Origin: Catenulispora sp. MAP5-51
GTDB taxonomy: Bacteria > Actinomycetota > Actinomycetes > Streptomycetales > Catenulisporaceae
Length of the DNA: 64,000 nucleotides
Direction of reading: 5' to 3'
Assembly: GCF_041261205.1 (NCBI RefSeq)
Contig: NZ_JBGCCH010000043.1
Coordinates: 1 to 64,000, forward strand
The position numbers and the translations under genes are program-made. Shown here in pieces: positions 48,062-55,780 of this stretch. How positions within the stretch are numbered: the stretch's first letter is position 1; the number at the start of each line of letters is the position of its first letter. Under the pieces are notes generated by a model, which was not told where the DNA came from, made no database searches, and was given only the letters and a program-made list of their open reading frames with translations.

Positions 48062-48913
48062 CTAAAGGCGAATCGCGGTGCGAACGAGGTCGGCGACGGC
48101 TTGGGATCTGCTGTGCGGCGGCCAGGCGATGACGGTCGTGACCGCCGGCGCGTCCGGCACCGGCACGGTGGCGTGACCGTCGCGCAGCTCGGCTCGCAGC
48201 GACTCGGGCACGAGAGCGCAGGCCCGGCCGAGCGCGATCAGTTGGAACAGCTGGGTGTGGTTGCGCACCTGCGGGCCCGGGCCGTCCGGATAGCTGCCGT
48301 CGCATCGAGGCCAGCGCGGCCGGGGCAAGTCCGGCAGAGCGGCTATCTCGGCCATCGACACGTGGGAGCGGCCGCTGAGCGGATGCCCCGCGGGCAGGAC
48401 CACGATCTGCTGCTCGGTGTACAGGTCCTCGGTGTCGAATCCGGCGGTCGTGTCGAAGGGACGTTGGAGCAGGGCGACGTCGGCACGCCCGTCGCGCAGC
48501 ATCCCCACCTGTTCGCCGGGCCCGCACAGCACCACCTCGACGGCGACGGCGACGGCGCCGGGTTCGGCGGCGTAGGCGTCCAGCAGCTTCGCCAACAGTT
48601 CGCCGGCCGCTCCGGCCTTCGCGGCCAGCACCACGCCGGGCCGACCGTCGACGGCGGCGGCGCGGCGTGTGCGGCGCTCGGCGGCCTCGACCGCGGCGAG
48701 CGCGGCCCGGGCCTCCCGCAGCAGCACCGATCCGGCCTCGGTCAAGGCGATCGACCGAGGGGTTCGGTGCAGCAGAACGACTCCGAGCCGCCGTTCGAGC
48801 TGCCGGATCGCCCGCGACAGCGGCGGCTGGGCCATCGCGAGCCGCTGCGCCGCGCGCCCGAAGTGCAGCTCCTCCGCGACGGCGACGAAGTACCGCAGCT
48901 CCCGGGTCTCCAC
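48062..48913 (-). CDS. LysR family transcriptional regulator (copy 2)
   Basis: A 283-aa LysR regulator from the GTG at 48913 (VETRELRYFVAVAEE). The HTH has LHFGRAAQRLAMAQPPLSRAIRQLERRLG in outline, then LLHRTPRSIALTEAGS. The effector domain follows, with LDAYAAEPGAVAVAVEVV and VVLPAGHPLSGRSHVS. It diverges from an SDR gene. The open frame upstream to 49060 overlaps the SDR gene and is rejected. The shared promoter motif and similar DNA-binding helix mark it as a sister of the LysR at 43258. Confidence 0.87.
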   Translation of the reverse strand: METRELRYFVAVAEELHFGRAAQRLAMAQPPLSRAIRQLERRLGVVLLHRTPRSIALTEAGSVLLREARAALAAVEAAERRTRRAAAVDGRPGVVLAAKAGAAGELLAKLLDAYAAEPGAVAVAVEVVLCGPGEQVGMLRDGRADVALLQRPFDTTAGFDTEDLYTEQQIVVLPAGHPLSGRSHVSMAEIAALPDLPRPRWPRCDGSYPDGPGPQVRNHTQLFQLIALGRACALVPESLRAELRDGHATVPVPDAPAVTTVIAWPPHSRSQAVADLVRTAIRL

Positions 48914-48980
48914 CGCGTCATCGTATCCGGGCGCCGACCACGGCCGATATCCGTGCGGTATCGCCGCCCACCCACTCGGT

Positions 48981-48997
48981 CTTGGACGCCCCATCGG
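48981..48997 (+). promoter_or_regulatory. LysR-associated promoter motif, copy 2
   Basis: CTTGGACGCCCCATCGG, identical to 44298-44314, ends 22 bp before the SDR ATG. Both copies sit between a LysR gene and a divergent target at nearly the same distance from the target start. Confidence 0.65.
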
Positions 48998-49019
48998 AGT
49001 CCGCACCAGGATCGACGGC

Positions 49020-49745
49020 ATGAGCGAACAGAGGATCGCGCTGGTGACCGGCGCGAACAAGGGAATCGGCTACGAGATCGCCGCGGGCCTGGGCGCCCTC
49101 GGCTGGCGCGTCGGCGTGGGCGCACGAGACCAGCAGCGGCGCGACACCGCGGTGGAGAAGCTGCGCGCGGGAGGGGCCGACGCGTTCGGCGTCGCGCTGG
49201 ACGTGTCCGACGACGCCAGCGTGGCCGCCGCGGCCGAGCTGATCGCCGACCGGGCCGGCGGGCTCGACGTCCTGGTCAACAACGCCGCGATCACCGGGGG
49301 CATGCCGCAGACACCCGCCACGGTCGATCCCGCGACGGTACGGGGCGTCGTGGAGACCAACGTGATCGGGGTCATCCGCGTCACCAACGCGATGCTGCCG
49401 CTGCTGCGCGCCTCGGCGGCACCGCGGATCGTGAACATGTCCAGCAGCGTCGGCTCGCTGACGCTGCAGACCACGCCCGGCGTCGACATGGGCCCGGTTC
49501 CGGCCGTGTACCTGGCGTCGAAGACGTTCCTGAACGCCGTCACCGTCCAATACGCCAAGGAACTGGGCGATACCAGCATCCTGATCAACTGCGGCTGTCC
49601 CGGCTTCACCGCCACCGATCTCAACAGCTTCCAGGGCGTCCGCACTCCGCACCAGGGTGCTGCGATCGCGATTCGCCTCGCGACCCTGCCCGACGACGGA
49701 CCGACCGGCGGGTTCTTCGACGACGCCGGACCGGTGGCCTGGTAA
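49020..49745 (+). CDS. Short-chain dehydrogenase/reductase
   Basis: A 241-aa NAD(P)-dependent SDR. Cofactor motif TGANKGIGYEIA near residue 10, GARDQQRR hinting at NADPH, NNAAITGG, the catalytic Ser in VNMSSSVGSL, Tyr and Lys in YLASKTFLN (YxxxK), and an INCGCPGFTATDLN segment. It resembles carbonyl reductase-like SDRs. Divergent from the LysR copy 2, which probably controls it. ATG at 49020. Confidence 0.88.
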   Translation: MSEQRIALVTGANKGIGYEIAAGLGALGWRVGVGARDQQRRDTAVEKLRAGGADAFGVALDVSDDASVAAAAELIADRAGGLDVLVNNAAITGGMPQTPATVDPATVRGVVETNVIGVIRVTNAMLPLLRASAAPRIVNMSSSVGSLTLQTTPGVDMGPVPAVYLASKTFLNAVTVQYAKELGDTSILINCGCPGFTATDLNSFQGVRTPHQGAAIAIRLATLPDDGPTGGFFDDAGPVAW

Positions 49746-49765
49746 CGAGCTCGGGCCCGGGTCGC

Positions 49766-49831
49766 GATCGGGCCGAGGCGATCGGGTCGAGGCGGTCAGG
49801 TCGAGGCGGTCAGTTCGAGGCGGTCAGGTCA
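49766..49831. repeat. 14-bp tandem repeat
   Basis: Four full units plus a partial unit of a GGTCAGGTCGAGGC-like 14-mer between converging genes. It runs into the last codons of the DUF6008-like gene. Confidence 0.85.
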
Positions 49832-50567
49832 GCGCGTCGACCGGCACCGGCGGGTGCACCGGGGCGTCACGGAACGAATCGGCGATCTCGCCCCGTTCCC
49901 GGCGCAGATGCCACAACGCCATGGCGAAGATGAACGAACCCATGACGTTGGCCCAGAAATGCCACCACACGCGATACGTGACGGCCCCCGGCCCGGGGGT
50001 CAGCTGACCGAACCACGTGGACAGCCCGACCGCCTCCTTGGCGCCCAGCCAGATAGACACGGTCAGCGACAGGTGCTCCAGGCCGTGGATGCCCTGCATC
50101 CACACGCCCATCCTTCCCCACCACCGGGTGCGGGTGGCCCGGGCACGGCGGGTCAGGACCATGACGGCGGCCAGGCCGGCCAGGAAGATGAAGTTGCCGA
50201 CCAGATGCAGGATCTCCATGCCCAGGGTCTTCCTGCCGGGGTCGATCTGCTGGAACCCGTTGGCCAGACCCGTACCCCACGGCGTCATCCACGACGGCGC
50301 CTCCGGATGCCAGATCCAGTAGCCGGCCTGCGCGACGTGCTCGGCCAGGTGCCCGATCTGGCCGATCACGCCGATCACGATGACGGTCAGGCCGGCCTTG
50401 TACAGCCAGGCCCGCCTACCCCGCCGATCGACGAAGGCCAGCACCGCGACCGCCAGCCACATGGCCACGGCCCACGCCAGCAACCCCACCGCACCCACTG
50501 TGTCGAGCACCGGCACATGGTGCCCGGCGCCCATGGCCATCCCCGGCATGCCAGGCATGTTCGGCAC
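49824..50567 (-). CDS. Polytopic membrane protein (DUF6008-like)
   Basis: A 247-aa integral membrane protein with five or six helices. The N-terminus is a Met/Pro/Gly/His-rich stretch (MPNMPGMPGMAMGAGHH) that could bind metal. Conserved-looking His and Trp positions line the helices (HLAEHVAQAGYWIWHP, MEILHLVGNFIFL, GIHGLEHLSLTVSIWLG, YRVWWHFWANVMGS). It resembles the actinomycete DUF6008 family, as I recall it; the function is unknown. GTG at 50567. The 3' end overlaps a 14-bp repeat array. Confidence 0.75.
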   Translation of the reverse strand: MPNMPGMPGMAMGAGHHVPVLDTVGAVGLLAWAVAMWLAVAVLAFVDRRGRRAWLYKAGLTVIVIGVIGQIGHLAEHVAQAGYWIWHPEAPSWMTPWGTGLANGFQQIDPGRKTLGMEILHLVGNFIFLAGLAAVMVLTRRARATRTRWWGRMGVWMQGIHGLEHLSLTVSIWLGAKEAVGLSTWFGQLTPGPGAVTYRVWWHFWANVMGSFIFAMALWHLRRERGEIADSFRDAPVHPPVPVDALT

Positions 50568-50678
50568 GACATCCCCTCCGACCTCGTCCGATCTGGACTC
50601 CTGCGAGGGAACCTAGGACCGTCGGGTGCGTGGACGCTTCTTCCAAAATGCCGACCGTGACCGGATACCGTGCGTTTC

Positions 50679-51581
50679 TCACCGCGACGGCGGCAGCACC
50701 GCCAACTCCAGCCGCTCCAGCCGCCGCGGATCGGCGATCACGGAGTACTCGGCGATCCTGTCGTCCTTCAGCACGAACGCCAGGACCAGCCGCATCCGCC
50801 CGCGCGGTGCGACGACCAGGCCGATCGCGCCGTCGACGAGCACGACGTCGGCGAACATCGCGTTGCGGGTGAGCAGCAGCGTCTCCTCCACGATCGCGTC
50901 CGCTCCCCTGACCTCCAGCGGTACGCCCGGGGGCAGGCCGGCGGCGTCGGCGTGGCGTACGGCGTCCGGGGCCAGGACCGCCAGCAGGCCGGCGATGTCG
51001 CGGCCGCGGGCGGCGGCGAGGAAGGACTCGACGACGCGGCGGTGCCACAGGACGTCGATCTCCCCCGGTTCGGTGGCCGGCGTGCCTTCGATGCGCCGGC
51101 GTGCGCGGCTGGCGAGCTTCTTGGCCGCCACCGGGGTCCGGTCCACGATCGCGGCGATCTCGTCGAACGGGACCGAGAACATGTCGTGCAGGACGAAGGC
51201 GACCCGCTCGGCCGGCGAGAGGCGGTCCAGGACGACGAGCATCGCCCGGCCCACCGACTCCACGAGCAGCGTCTCCTGCTCCGGTTCGGCCATGCGGTCC
51301 CCTGGCATGGCCGCCACGGCGTCGTCGTCGCCGGCCACTTCGCGGCGGGCTTTGCGGGTGCGGAGCATGTCCAGGCAGATGCGTCCGACGACCGTCGTCA
51401 GCCAGCCCGGGAGGTTCTCCACCTGGTGAGCGTCGTGCGCGCCGGCGCGGTCGAGGCGGACCCAGGCTTCCTGGACGGCGTCCTCGGCGTCGGTCAGGGA
51501 GCCGAGCATGCGGAAGGCGACGGCCTGCAGATGGCCGCGGCTGGCCTCGAAGCGCTCGGCGAGTCGCTCCCGGTCGTCCAT
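50679..51581 (-). CDS. ECF41-type RNA polymerase sigma factor (SigJ-like)
   Basis: A 300-aa ECF sigma factor of the self-regulated ECF41 kind. Region 2 is HLQAVAFRMLGSLTDAEDAVQEAWVR, region 4 is LSPAERVAFVLHDMFSVPFDEIAAIV, and a fused C-terminal SnoaL-like domain (residues ~185-300) takes the place of an anti-sigma factor. The family's regulatory NPDKL-type motif appears to correspond to DPRRLERL near residue 288. ECF41 factors usually switch on one adjacent oxidoreductase-type gene; the divergent flavoprotein gene fits, and it is preceded by a GGTCACC-N16-CGTC promoter. ATG at 51581. Confidence 0.88.
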   Translation of the reverse strand: MDDRERLAERFEASRGHLQAVAFRMLGSLTDAEDAVQEAWVRLDRAGAHDAHQVENLPGWLTTVVGRICLDMLRTRKARREVAGDDDAVAAMPGDRMAEPEQETLLVESVGRAMLVVLDRLSPAERVAFVLHDMFSVPFDEIAAIVDRTPVAAKKLASRARRRIEGTPATEPGEIDVLWHRRVVESFLAAARGRDIAGLLAVLAPDAVRHADAAGLPPGVPLEVRGADAIVEETLLLTRNAMFADVVLVDGAIGLVVAPRGRMRLVLAFVLKDDRIAEYSVIADPRRLERLELAVLPPSR

Positions 51582-51583
51582 GA

Positions 51584-51610
51584 GGTCACCTTTCCGCGTG
51601 CCGCTCCGTC
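51584..51610 (+). promoter_or_regulatory. ECF41-type promoter
   Basis: GGTCACC (51584-51590), 16 bp, then CGTC (51607-51610). This is one G and one C away from the published-style ECF41 consensus TGTCACA-N16-CGTC. It points at the flavoprotein gene (ATG 51674). Confidence 0.7.
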
Positions 51611-51673
51611 ATACCTGCGCCCGGCCCGGATCCCTCCGCGACGGGCTTCGAGACCTCCACGAAAGAGCATGTC

Positions 51674-52384
51674 ATGACTGAGACAACGCGATCGGACGCC
51701 TTCCTGGTCGAGCTGGTCGAGCTGGTCGAGCCGATTGAGCCGGTGGAGCCGATGGAGCCGGTCGAGCCGGTGCGCATAGCCGTCGCCTTCCACAGCGGCT
51801 TCGGGCACACCGCCCGGCAGGCCGCGGCCGTGGCCGAAGGTGCCGGGTCGGTCGCCGGGACGGTGGTGGACCTGGTGACCGTCGACGACCCCGACGCCCC
51901 CGCCCTGTGGCCCACCCTGGACGCCGCCGACGCGATCGTCTTCGGCACTCCCACCTACATGGGCAGCCCCTCCTCGGTGTTCAAGGCCTTCGCCGAACGG
52001 ACCAGCAAGGTCCTGGCCGACGACCTGCGCTGGCGCGACAAGATCGCAGCCGGCTTCACCACCAGCGGCGGCAAGAGCGGCGACAAGTTCAACACCCTGG
52101 TCGACCTGGCAGTACTGGCCGCCCAGCACGGCATGATCTGGGTCGGCCTGGACCTGCCCGCCGGCTGGACCACCAGCACCGGCACCGAGCACGACCTGAA
52201 CCGCCTCGGCAGCTGGCTCGGGGCGATGGCGCAGGCCAACGCCGACCAGGGGCCGGACGTCGCACCGCCGGACGCGGACCTACGGACCGCCTTCCGGTTG
52301 GGAGAGCGCATCGCGGAGATCACAGGGGTCTACCGGCGGGGAATCCGCGCGCAGCGTTCTGCGGGGCTGTCGACTGTGGGCTGA
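51674..52384 (+). CDS. Flavodoxin-fold NAD(P)H oxidoreductase (WrbA-like)
   Basis: A 236-aa flavodoxin-like protein. The FMN phosphate loop is HSGFGHTARQAA near residue 42, and the isoalloxazine region is FGTPTYMGSPSSVFKAF, then a TTSGGKSGDK stretch. It is probably a quinone reductase or a related flavoprotein. Residues 9-32 are a repeat tail (LVELVEPIEPVEPMEPVEPV) from a 6-bp DNA repeat ahead of the fold. ATG at 51674. It is the likely target of the divergent ECF41 sigma factor, and a hairpin terminator (52399-52436) follows. Confidence 0.85.
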   Translation: MTETTRSDAFLVELVELVEPIEPVEPMEPVEPVRIAVAFHSGFGHTARQAAAVAEGAGSVAGTVVDLVTVDDPDAPALWPTLDAADAIVFGTPTYMGSPSSVFKAFAERTSKVLADDLRWRDKIAAGFTTSGGKSGDKFNTLVDLAVLAAQHGMIWVGLDLPAGWTTSTGTEHDLNRLGSWLGAMAQANADQGPDVAPPDADLRTAFRLGERIAEITGVYRRGIRAQRSAGLSTVG

Positions 52385-52398
52385 CGGTCCGGCAGTTA

Positions 52399-52436
52399 GC
52401 GTGGCGGCCCGCAAGTACGAAGGCGGGCCGCCACGC
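52399..52436 (+). terminator. Strong hairpin terminator
   Basis: A 14-bp perfect stem: GCGTGGCGGCCCGC (52399-52412) pairs with 52423-52436 around a 10-nt loop, 15 bp after the flavoprotein stop. No T-run. Confidence 0.75.
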
Positions 52437-52494
52437 CATGCCGCGCCGAAGCGCCTCTATGCGAACTGACCGCACGATCTTGTAGCTTGCCTTC

Positions 52495-53205
52495 GTGACA
52501 GCAAAGGCACGCTTCCTGGTGATCGCGACGGCCGTCGGCGCCCTGGCCGGCTGCGGCGCTTCGGGGTCTCATACGACGGAGCGGCCGGCGGGCAAAGCGA
52601 TCCCCGCCGTCGCGCAGCCCACGCGGTCTTTCTCCTCCGCGGCGTTGTCCGCGCTCCTGCTGAACGCGGACTCCGTCCCGTCCGGATTCACCACAAAGGC
52701 GGCGAGCCAGACCCCGGCGGATCAGGGAGCCCAGCGCCCTCCGGCCGACGCGCCCTGTTCGCAGGCCCTCATCCCGCTGCTGTCAGCCACGCAGTTGACC
52801 GGGACCGCGAGCGCGAGGGCCTCGAGCACCCTCACCAACGACACCGACCCGGACCGCTTCTGGGTGGGCACCGAAGTGCTCTGGAGCTACACCGGCGACG
52901 CCGCCGAGCAGGCGATGGCCGAGGTGCGGACGCTGGTCGGCCGGTGCCCGGTCGTCACGACGTCCGATGCGGGCGGCAAAGACGTCTTCCGCTTCGCGGT
53001 GGCGTCGGCGCCGAAGCTCGGCGACGACAGCGTGCACATCAGCTGCAGCATGACCGGCGACTCCGATCCGCTGGAGTGCGACAGCCTCCTGGTCAGGATC
53101 GGAACCACGGTGCTGGCCGTCAACGAGCAGGGAAACGATCCCGGCGGCGATCGCTACCTGCCCCAGCTCGCCGAGGCCGGGCTGCGCGAGTATCAGGGCC
53201 AGTAG
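52495..53205 (+). CDS. Putative lipoprotein
   Basis: A 236-aa exported lipoprotein: signal peptide VTAKARFLVIATAVGALAGC with the lipobox LAGC, starting at GTG 52495. The mature part resembles the sensor-type lipoproteins of actinomycetes (PknH-like or LppX-like folds are possibilities only). It has four Cys besides the lipidated one (around DAPCSQAL, VGRCPVV, HISCSMTG and LECDSL), probably two disulfides. The function is unknown. Its stop lies at the start of a 7-bp tandem repeat (53201-53243). Confidence 0.7.
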   Translation: MTAKARFLVIATAVGALAGCGASGSHTTERPAGKAIPAVAQPTRSFSSAALSALLLNADSVPSGFTTKAASQTPADQGAQRPPADAPCSQALIPLLSATQLTGTASARASSTLTNDTDPDRFWVGTEVLWSYTGDAAEQAMAEVRTLVGRCPVVTTSDAGGKDVFRFAVASAPKLGDDSVHISCSMTGDSDPLECDSLLVRIGTTVLAVNEQGNDPGGDRYLPQLAEAGLREYQGQ

Positions 53206-53243
53206 CTAGTAGCTAGTAGCTAGTAGCTAGTAGCTAGTAGCCA
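53201..53243. repeat. 7-bp tandem repeat
   Basis: Six copies of AGTAGCT. It covers the stop codons of both the lipoprotein gene and the phosphotransferase remnant, which converge here. Confidence 0.95.
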
Positions 53244-53536
53244 GTACGACGCAGGCGCTCCTCGGCTTCGACCGGTGTCAGTGTACTGAGGCCGTCCAGC
53301 AGGAACTTCTTGGCGTTGAACGCGCGGATCCACAGCCCCGCGGCCCAGGTCTCCTGGATCTGCTCGGCGGAGTACCGTCTGCCGCGCGCCTGCTGGTAGG
53401 CGTCGAGGAAGTCCTGGCTTTGGTCGAGACTCGCCCCGGCACATCGGCCGTCGGCCGGCCACATCGCCGCCGCCACGCCGACGATGACCGTCTCGGGGGC
53501 GGATACGACGCTGTGCCAGTCGTGGACGGCCCAAAC
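53234..53536 (-). pseudogene. 5'-truncated aminoglycoside phosphotransferase-family gene
   Basis: Only ~100 C-terminal residues remain. They start abruptly at VWAVHDWHSVVSAPE and continue through GRCAGASLDQSQDFLDAYQQ and WAAGLWIRAFNAKKFLLDGL, the C-terminal lobe of APH-like phosphotransferases. The HDW stretch corresponds to the segment just before or around the metal-binding Asp; the whole nucleotide-binding lobe and catalytic loop are missing. At ~53536 the coding sequence meets a plus-strand gene that is also beheaded. No promoter or plausible start remains, so it is not functional. Confidence 0.7.
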
Positions 53537-54261
53537 TGGCCACCGTCGCCGACGCCACGCCTCAAGTCGTCTGGGACACGATCGTGCGTCCGGCATGTTC
53601 TGGGGTCTACGACGCCGACCGGCGTTCTCGCACGTTCTTCCCCGTGCCGGACGGCGCCGACCAGACGTTGTGGGCGAAAGCGATGAGCCGCATGCACTTC
53701 GCCGCGGCCGCCTGCGACACCGCGAAAGACGCCTCTGACGATGTGCCGTTCCTCGCCATCGTCAACGACCTCTTCGACGCCGTCGCCGATGTGACAGCTC
53801 TGAACGACCGGATCCTGCCCGCCGGCTCGACATCACCTGACGCGGCGAAACTCCAGCAAGGCCTCTGGCCCTCGGTGGGCACGCAACAGTCCGCGACCGC
53901 GGACAGCGGGTCCAGCTATCGGGTCACCGTCCGCGACTACACCACGCGTCCGGACCACACGGCCACGGTCCATGTCCAAACGTGCCTCGACCACGGCCCC
54001 GCAGGCGCCACAGAGGCAGTCGACTGGGCGCCGTGGTACGTCATCATGGCGGACGGCACCAAGGCCAAGCCGCTCAAGCAGAAGCCGCGCAACGGTCTGG
54101 GTGGACCGCTGTACCCCGATGGCGACGGCAAGCCGCTTTCCGTGGGTTCATGCGTCAGTGGTCTGATTGCGTTCGCTCTCCCCGCCGGCGCCACCGGCCA
54201 AGCAGTCGAGGTGGTTCGAGACGCGCCGGACTTCGTCTGGTCGGTCCAACAGCCTGGGTAG
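53533..54261 (+). pseudogene. 5'-truncated gene, DUF4352-like exported protein
   Basis: The frame reads naturally from KLATVADATPQVVWDTIVRP (53533 on), through a Cys-containing region, to a C-terminal beta-sandwich (YRVTVRDYTTRPDHTATVHV, then LSVGSCVSGLIAFALPAGA), which resembles the DUF4352-type extracellular domain. The first GTG in frame is at 53584, inside conserved-looking sequence, so the true N-terminus, probably with a signal peptide, has been lost. The left edge abuts the phosphotransferase remnant. A short product from 53584 could still be made, but no ribosome site is evident. Confidence 0.6.
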
Positions 54262-54285
54262 CGGCAGTGCTACGCCGCCGCAGCT

Positions 54286-54903
54286 CTACTCCGCCGTGAC
54301 CGGCTGACGCAGAATGGTCCGCAGCTTCGCCGGCTCGACCTTCCGGAAGTCGCTGAGGTAGATCTCGTGGTGCTTGCCGGTCATCTTCAGGTCTGATGCC
54401 GGGATGAACTCGTGGTGCATGCGTTCGAGGGTCTCGGCTTCGTCGTCGAAGGATCCGAGGTGCAGGGTCTGCACGCAGCGTCCCTCGTCCAGGGATTCCA
54501 GGCGCACGTCGTCGAGGCGGGGCGGCGGGTTCTTCGCACCGGCCTTGGCCACCGCGGCGTCGGCCATGTCGGCGGTGATCCACTCGGGGACCAGTGTCAT
54601 CATGGTCCAGTCCCAGGTCGACTTGTCGCGGGCGGTGGTGAACGTCGCCATGTCCTCGGCCCACCACAGGCCTTCCAGGGGCATGACGACGTAGTCGCGC
54701 TCCAGCTCCAGTTTGCTGGCGAACTTCAGCTTGTACGCCACCGGATACAGGGCCTGGAGCGCCTCGGCGAACACCGGCGAGGAGTTGGGGTCGCCGTGTC
54801 CGTCGATCATCAGGTAGCGCATCGGCGGCATGTCGAGGACGCGGAACTGGCCGCTCTTGGCCTGGTAGGAGTCGAGGGTCTGCTTGAGGTCGATCTTCGT
54901 CAT
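54286..54903 (-). CDS. GyrI-like small-molecule-binding protein
   Basis: A 205-aa protein of the GyrI-like (SOUL/GyrI-type ligand-binding) superfamily. It opens with MTKIDLKQTLDSYQAKSG, then a FRVLDMPPMRYLMIDGHGDP strand, and includes SPVFAEALQALYPVAYKLKF and WWAEDMATF; the C-terminal half repeats the SHS2-like fold with RCVQTLHLGSFDDEAETLERM and HHEIYLSD. Such domains bind drugs or small lipophilic ligands. ATG at 54903. Divergent from the gene at 54962. Confidence 0.8.
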   Translation of the reverse strand: MTKIDLKQTLDSYQAKSGQFRVLDMPPMRYLMIDGHGDPNSSPVFAEALQALYPVAYKLKFASKLELERDYVVMPLEGLWWAEDMATFTTARDKSTWDWTMMTLVPEWITADMADAAVAKAGAKNPPPRLDDVRLESLDEGRCVQTLHLGSFDDEAETLERMHHEFIPASDLKMTGKHHEIYLSDFRKVEPAKLRTILRQPVTAE

Positions 54904-54961
54904 GGAGCGTCGGCGCCCTTCGTGAGTAGTACCGTCCCGCGGACTCTGCCAGGATCCTGAC

Positions 54962-55675
54962 GTGGACAGTGTCGTCGAACAAGATCTCCAGCTTCCGCCG
55001 GCCGCGGCCGCCTTCACAGCCGCGAATGGTATCGACTGGCCCCATCTCAACGTCGGCCACGTGCGCGAGCTGGCCGCGGCCGTCCGCGACTTCGCCGTCT
55101 CGATGCAGGGCACCAACGACGAGATGGGCCTGGTCGTCCACCAGGTCGTCGCCCTGTTCGGCGGCGGCCCGGCGGGCCGGCAGGTCCTGGAGTCCTGGGA
55201 GCAGTGGACGGTGGAGCACATCGAGGAGCTGGTCTTCCGCTGCCGCGTGGCCGCGCAGGCGGTCGACGCCTGCGCCGAGTACTACATCGAGCACGCGAGC
55301 AGCGCGATCGCCCGCCTGACCACGACGGCCCTCGAACACGCCGCGGCCGACGATCCCGACCGCGCGGCGGAAATGGCCGCCGCCGGCCACCAGGAGGCCG
55401 CGGACCTCACGGAAGCCGTCATGTCCTTCATGCGGACCTACCTCATCGGCAAAGCGATCGAGCCCTTGGAGGAGGCCGTCAACAGGCTGGTCGACGGCGC
55501 CGGCTGGCACCTCGGGTGGCACGAGATGACAACGAGCGGCGACGCGCACCCCGGTGCCCGCGCCAACACCGCGGAGATCCTGCGCATGGCCGACGTGATG
55601 GACGGGCTGGCCGACGCGACACTCCGGCACGCCGCGGAGTTCTCGCGGCGTGCCGGTGCGCTCAGCTTCCAGTAA
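54962..55675 (+). CDS. WXG100/ESX-like helical protein (tentative)
   Basis: A 237-aa all-helical protein. The opening LPPAAAAFTAANGIDWPHLNV recalls the N-terminal helical domains of type VII secretion substrates and polymorphic toxins. Long Ala-rich helices follow, with LFGGGPAGRQVLESWEQW in the middle (a WxG-like turn is lacking). There is no toxin domain and no signal peptide, and no ESX genes are near. GTG at 54962. The family call is weak; it may simply be a lone helical protein. Confidence 0.55.
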   Translation: MDSVVEQDLQLPPAAAAFTAANGIDWPHLNVGHVRELAAAVRDFAVSMQGTNDEMGLVVHQVVALFGGGPAGRQVLESWEQWTVEHIEELVFRCRVAAQAVDACAEYYIEHASSAIARLTTTALEHAAADDPDRAAEMAAAGHQEAADLTEAVMSFMRTYLIGKAIEPLEEAVNRLVDGAGWHLGWHEMTTSGDAHPGARANTAEILRMADVMDGLADATLRHAAEFSRRAGALSFQ

Positions 55676-55780
55676 GCACTCCCGCCGGGATCAGGAGCCC
55701 GATACTCTTCGGCCAGGCGCCCTGTGCGCCCATCCTCGCAGCGTCGTCGACATCGACGACGTCGCAAGCCCCGAGCCACC

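Noticed and set aside
49824-50567. Metal transporter call from the Met/His-rich N-terminus
   Set aside because: The Met/Pro/Gly stretch is short and partly repeat-derived, and no transporter motif is present; left as an unknown membrane protein.
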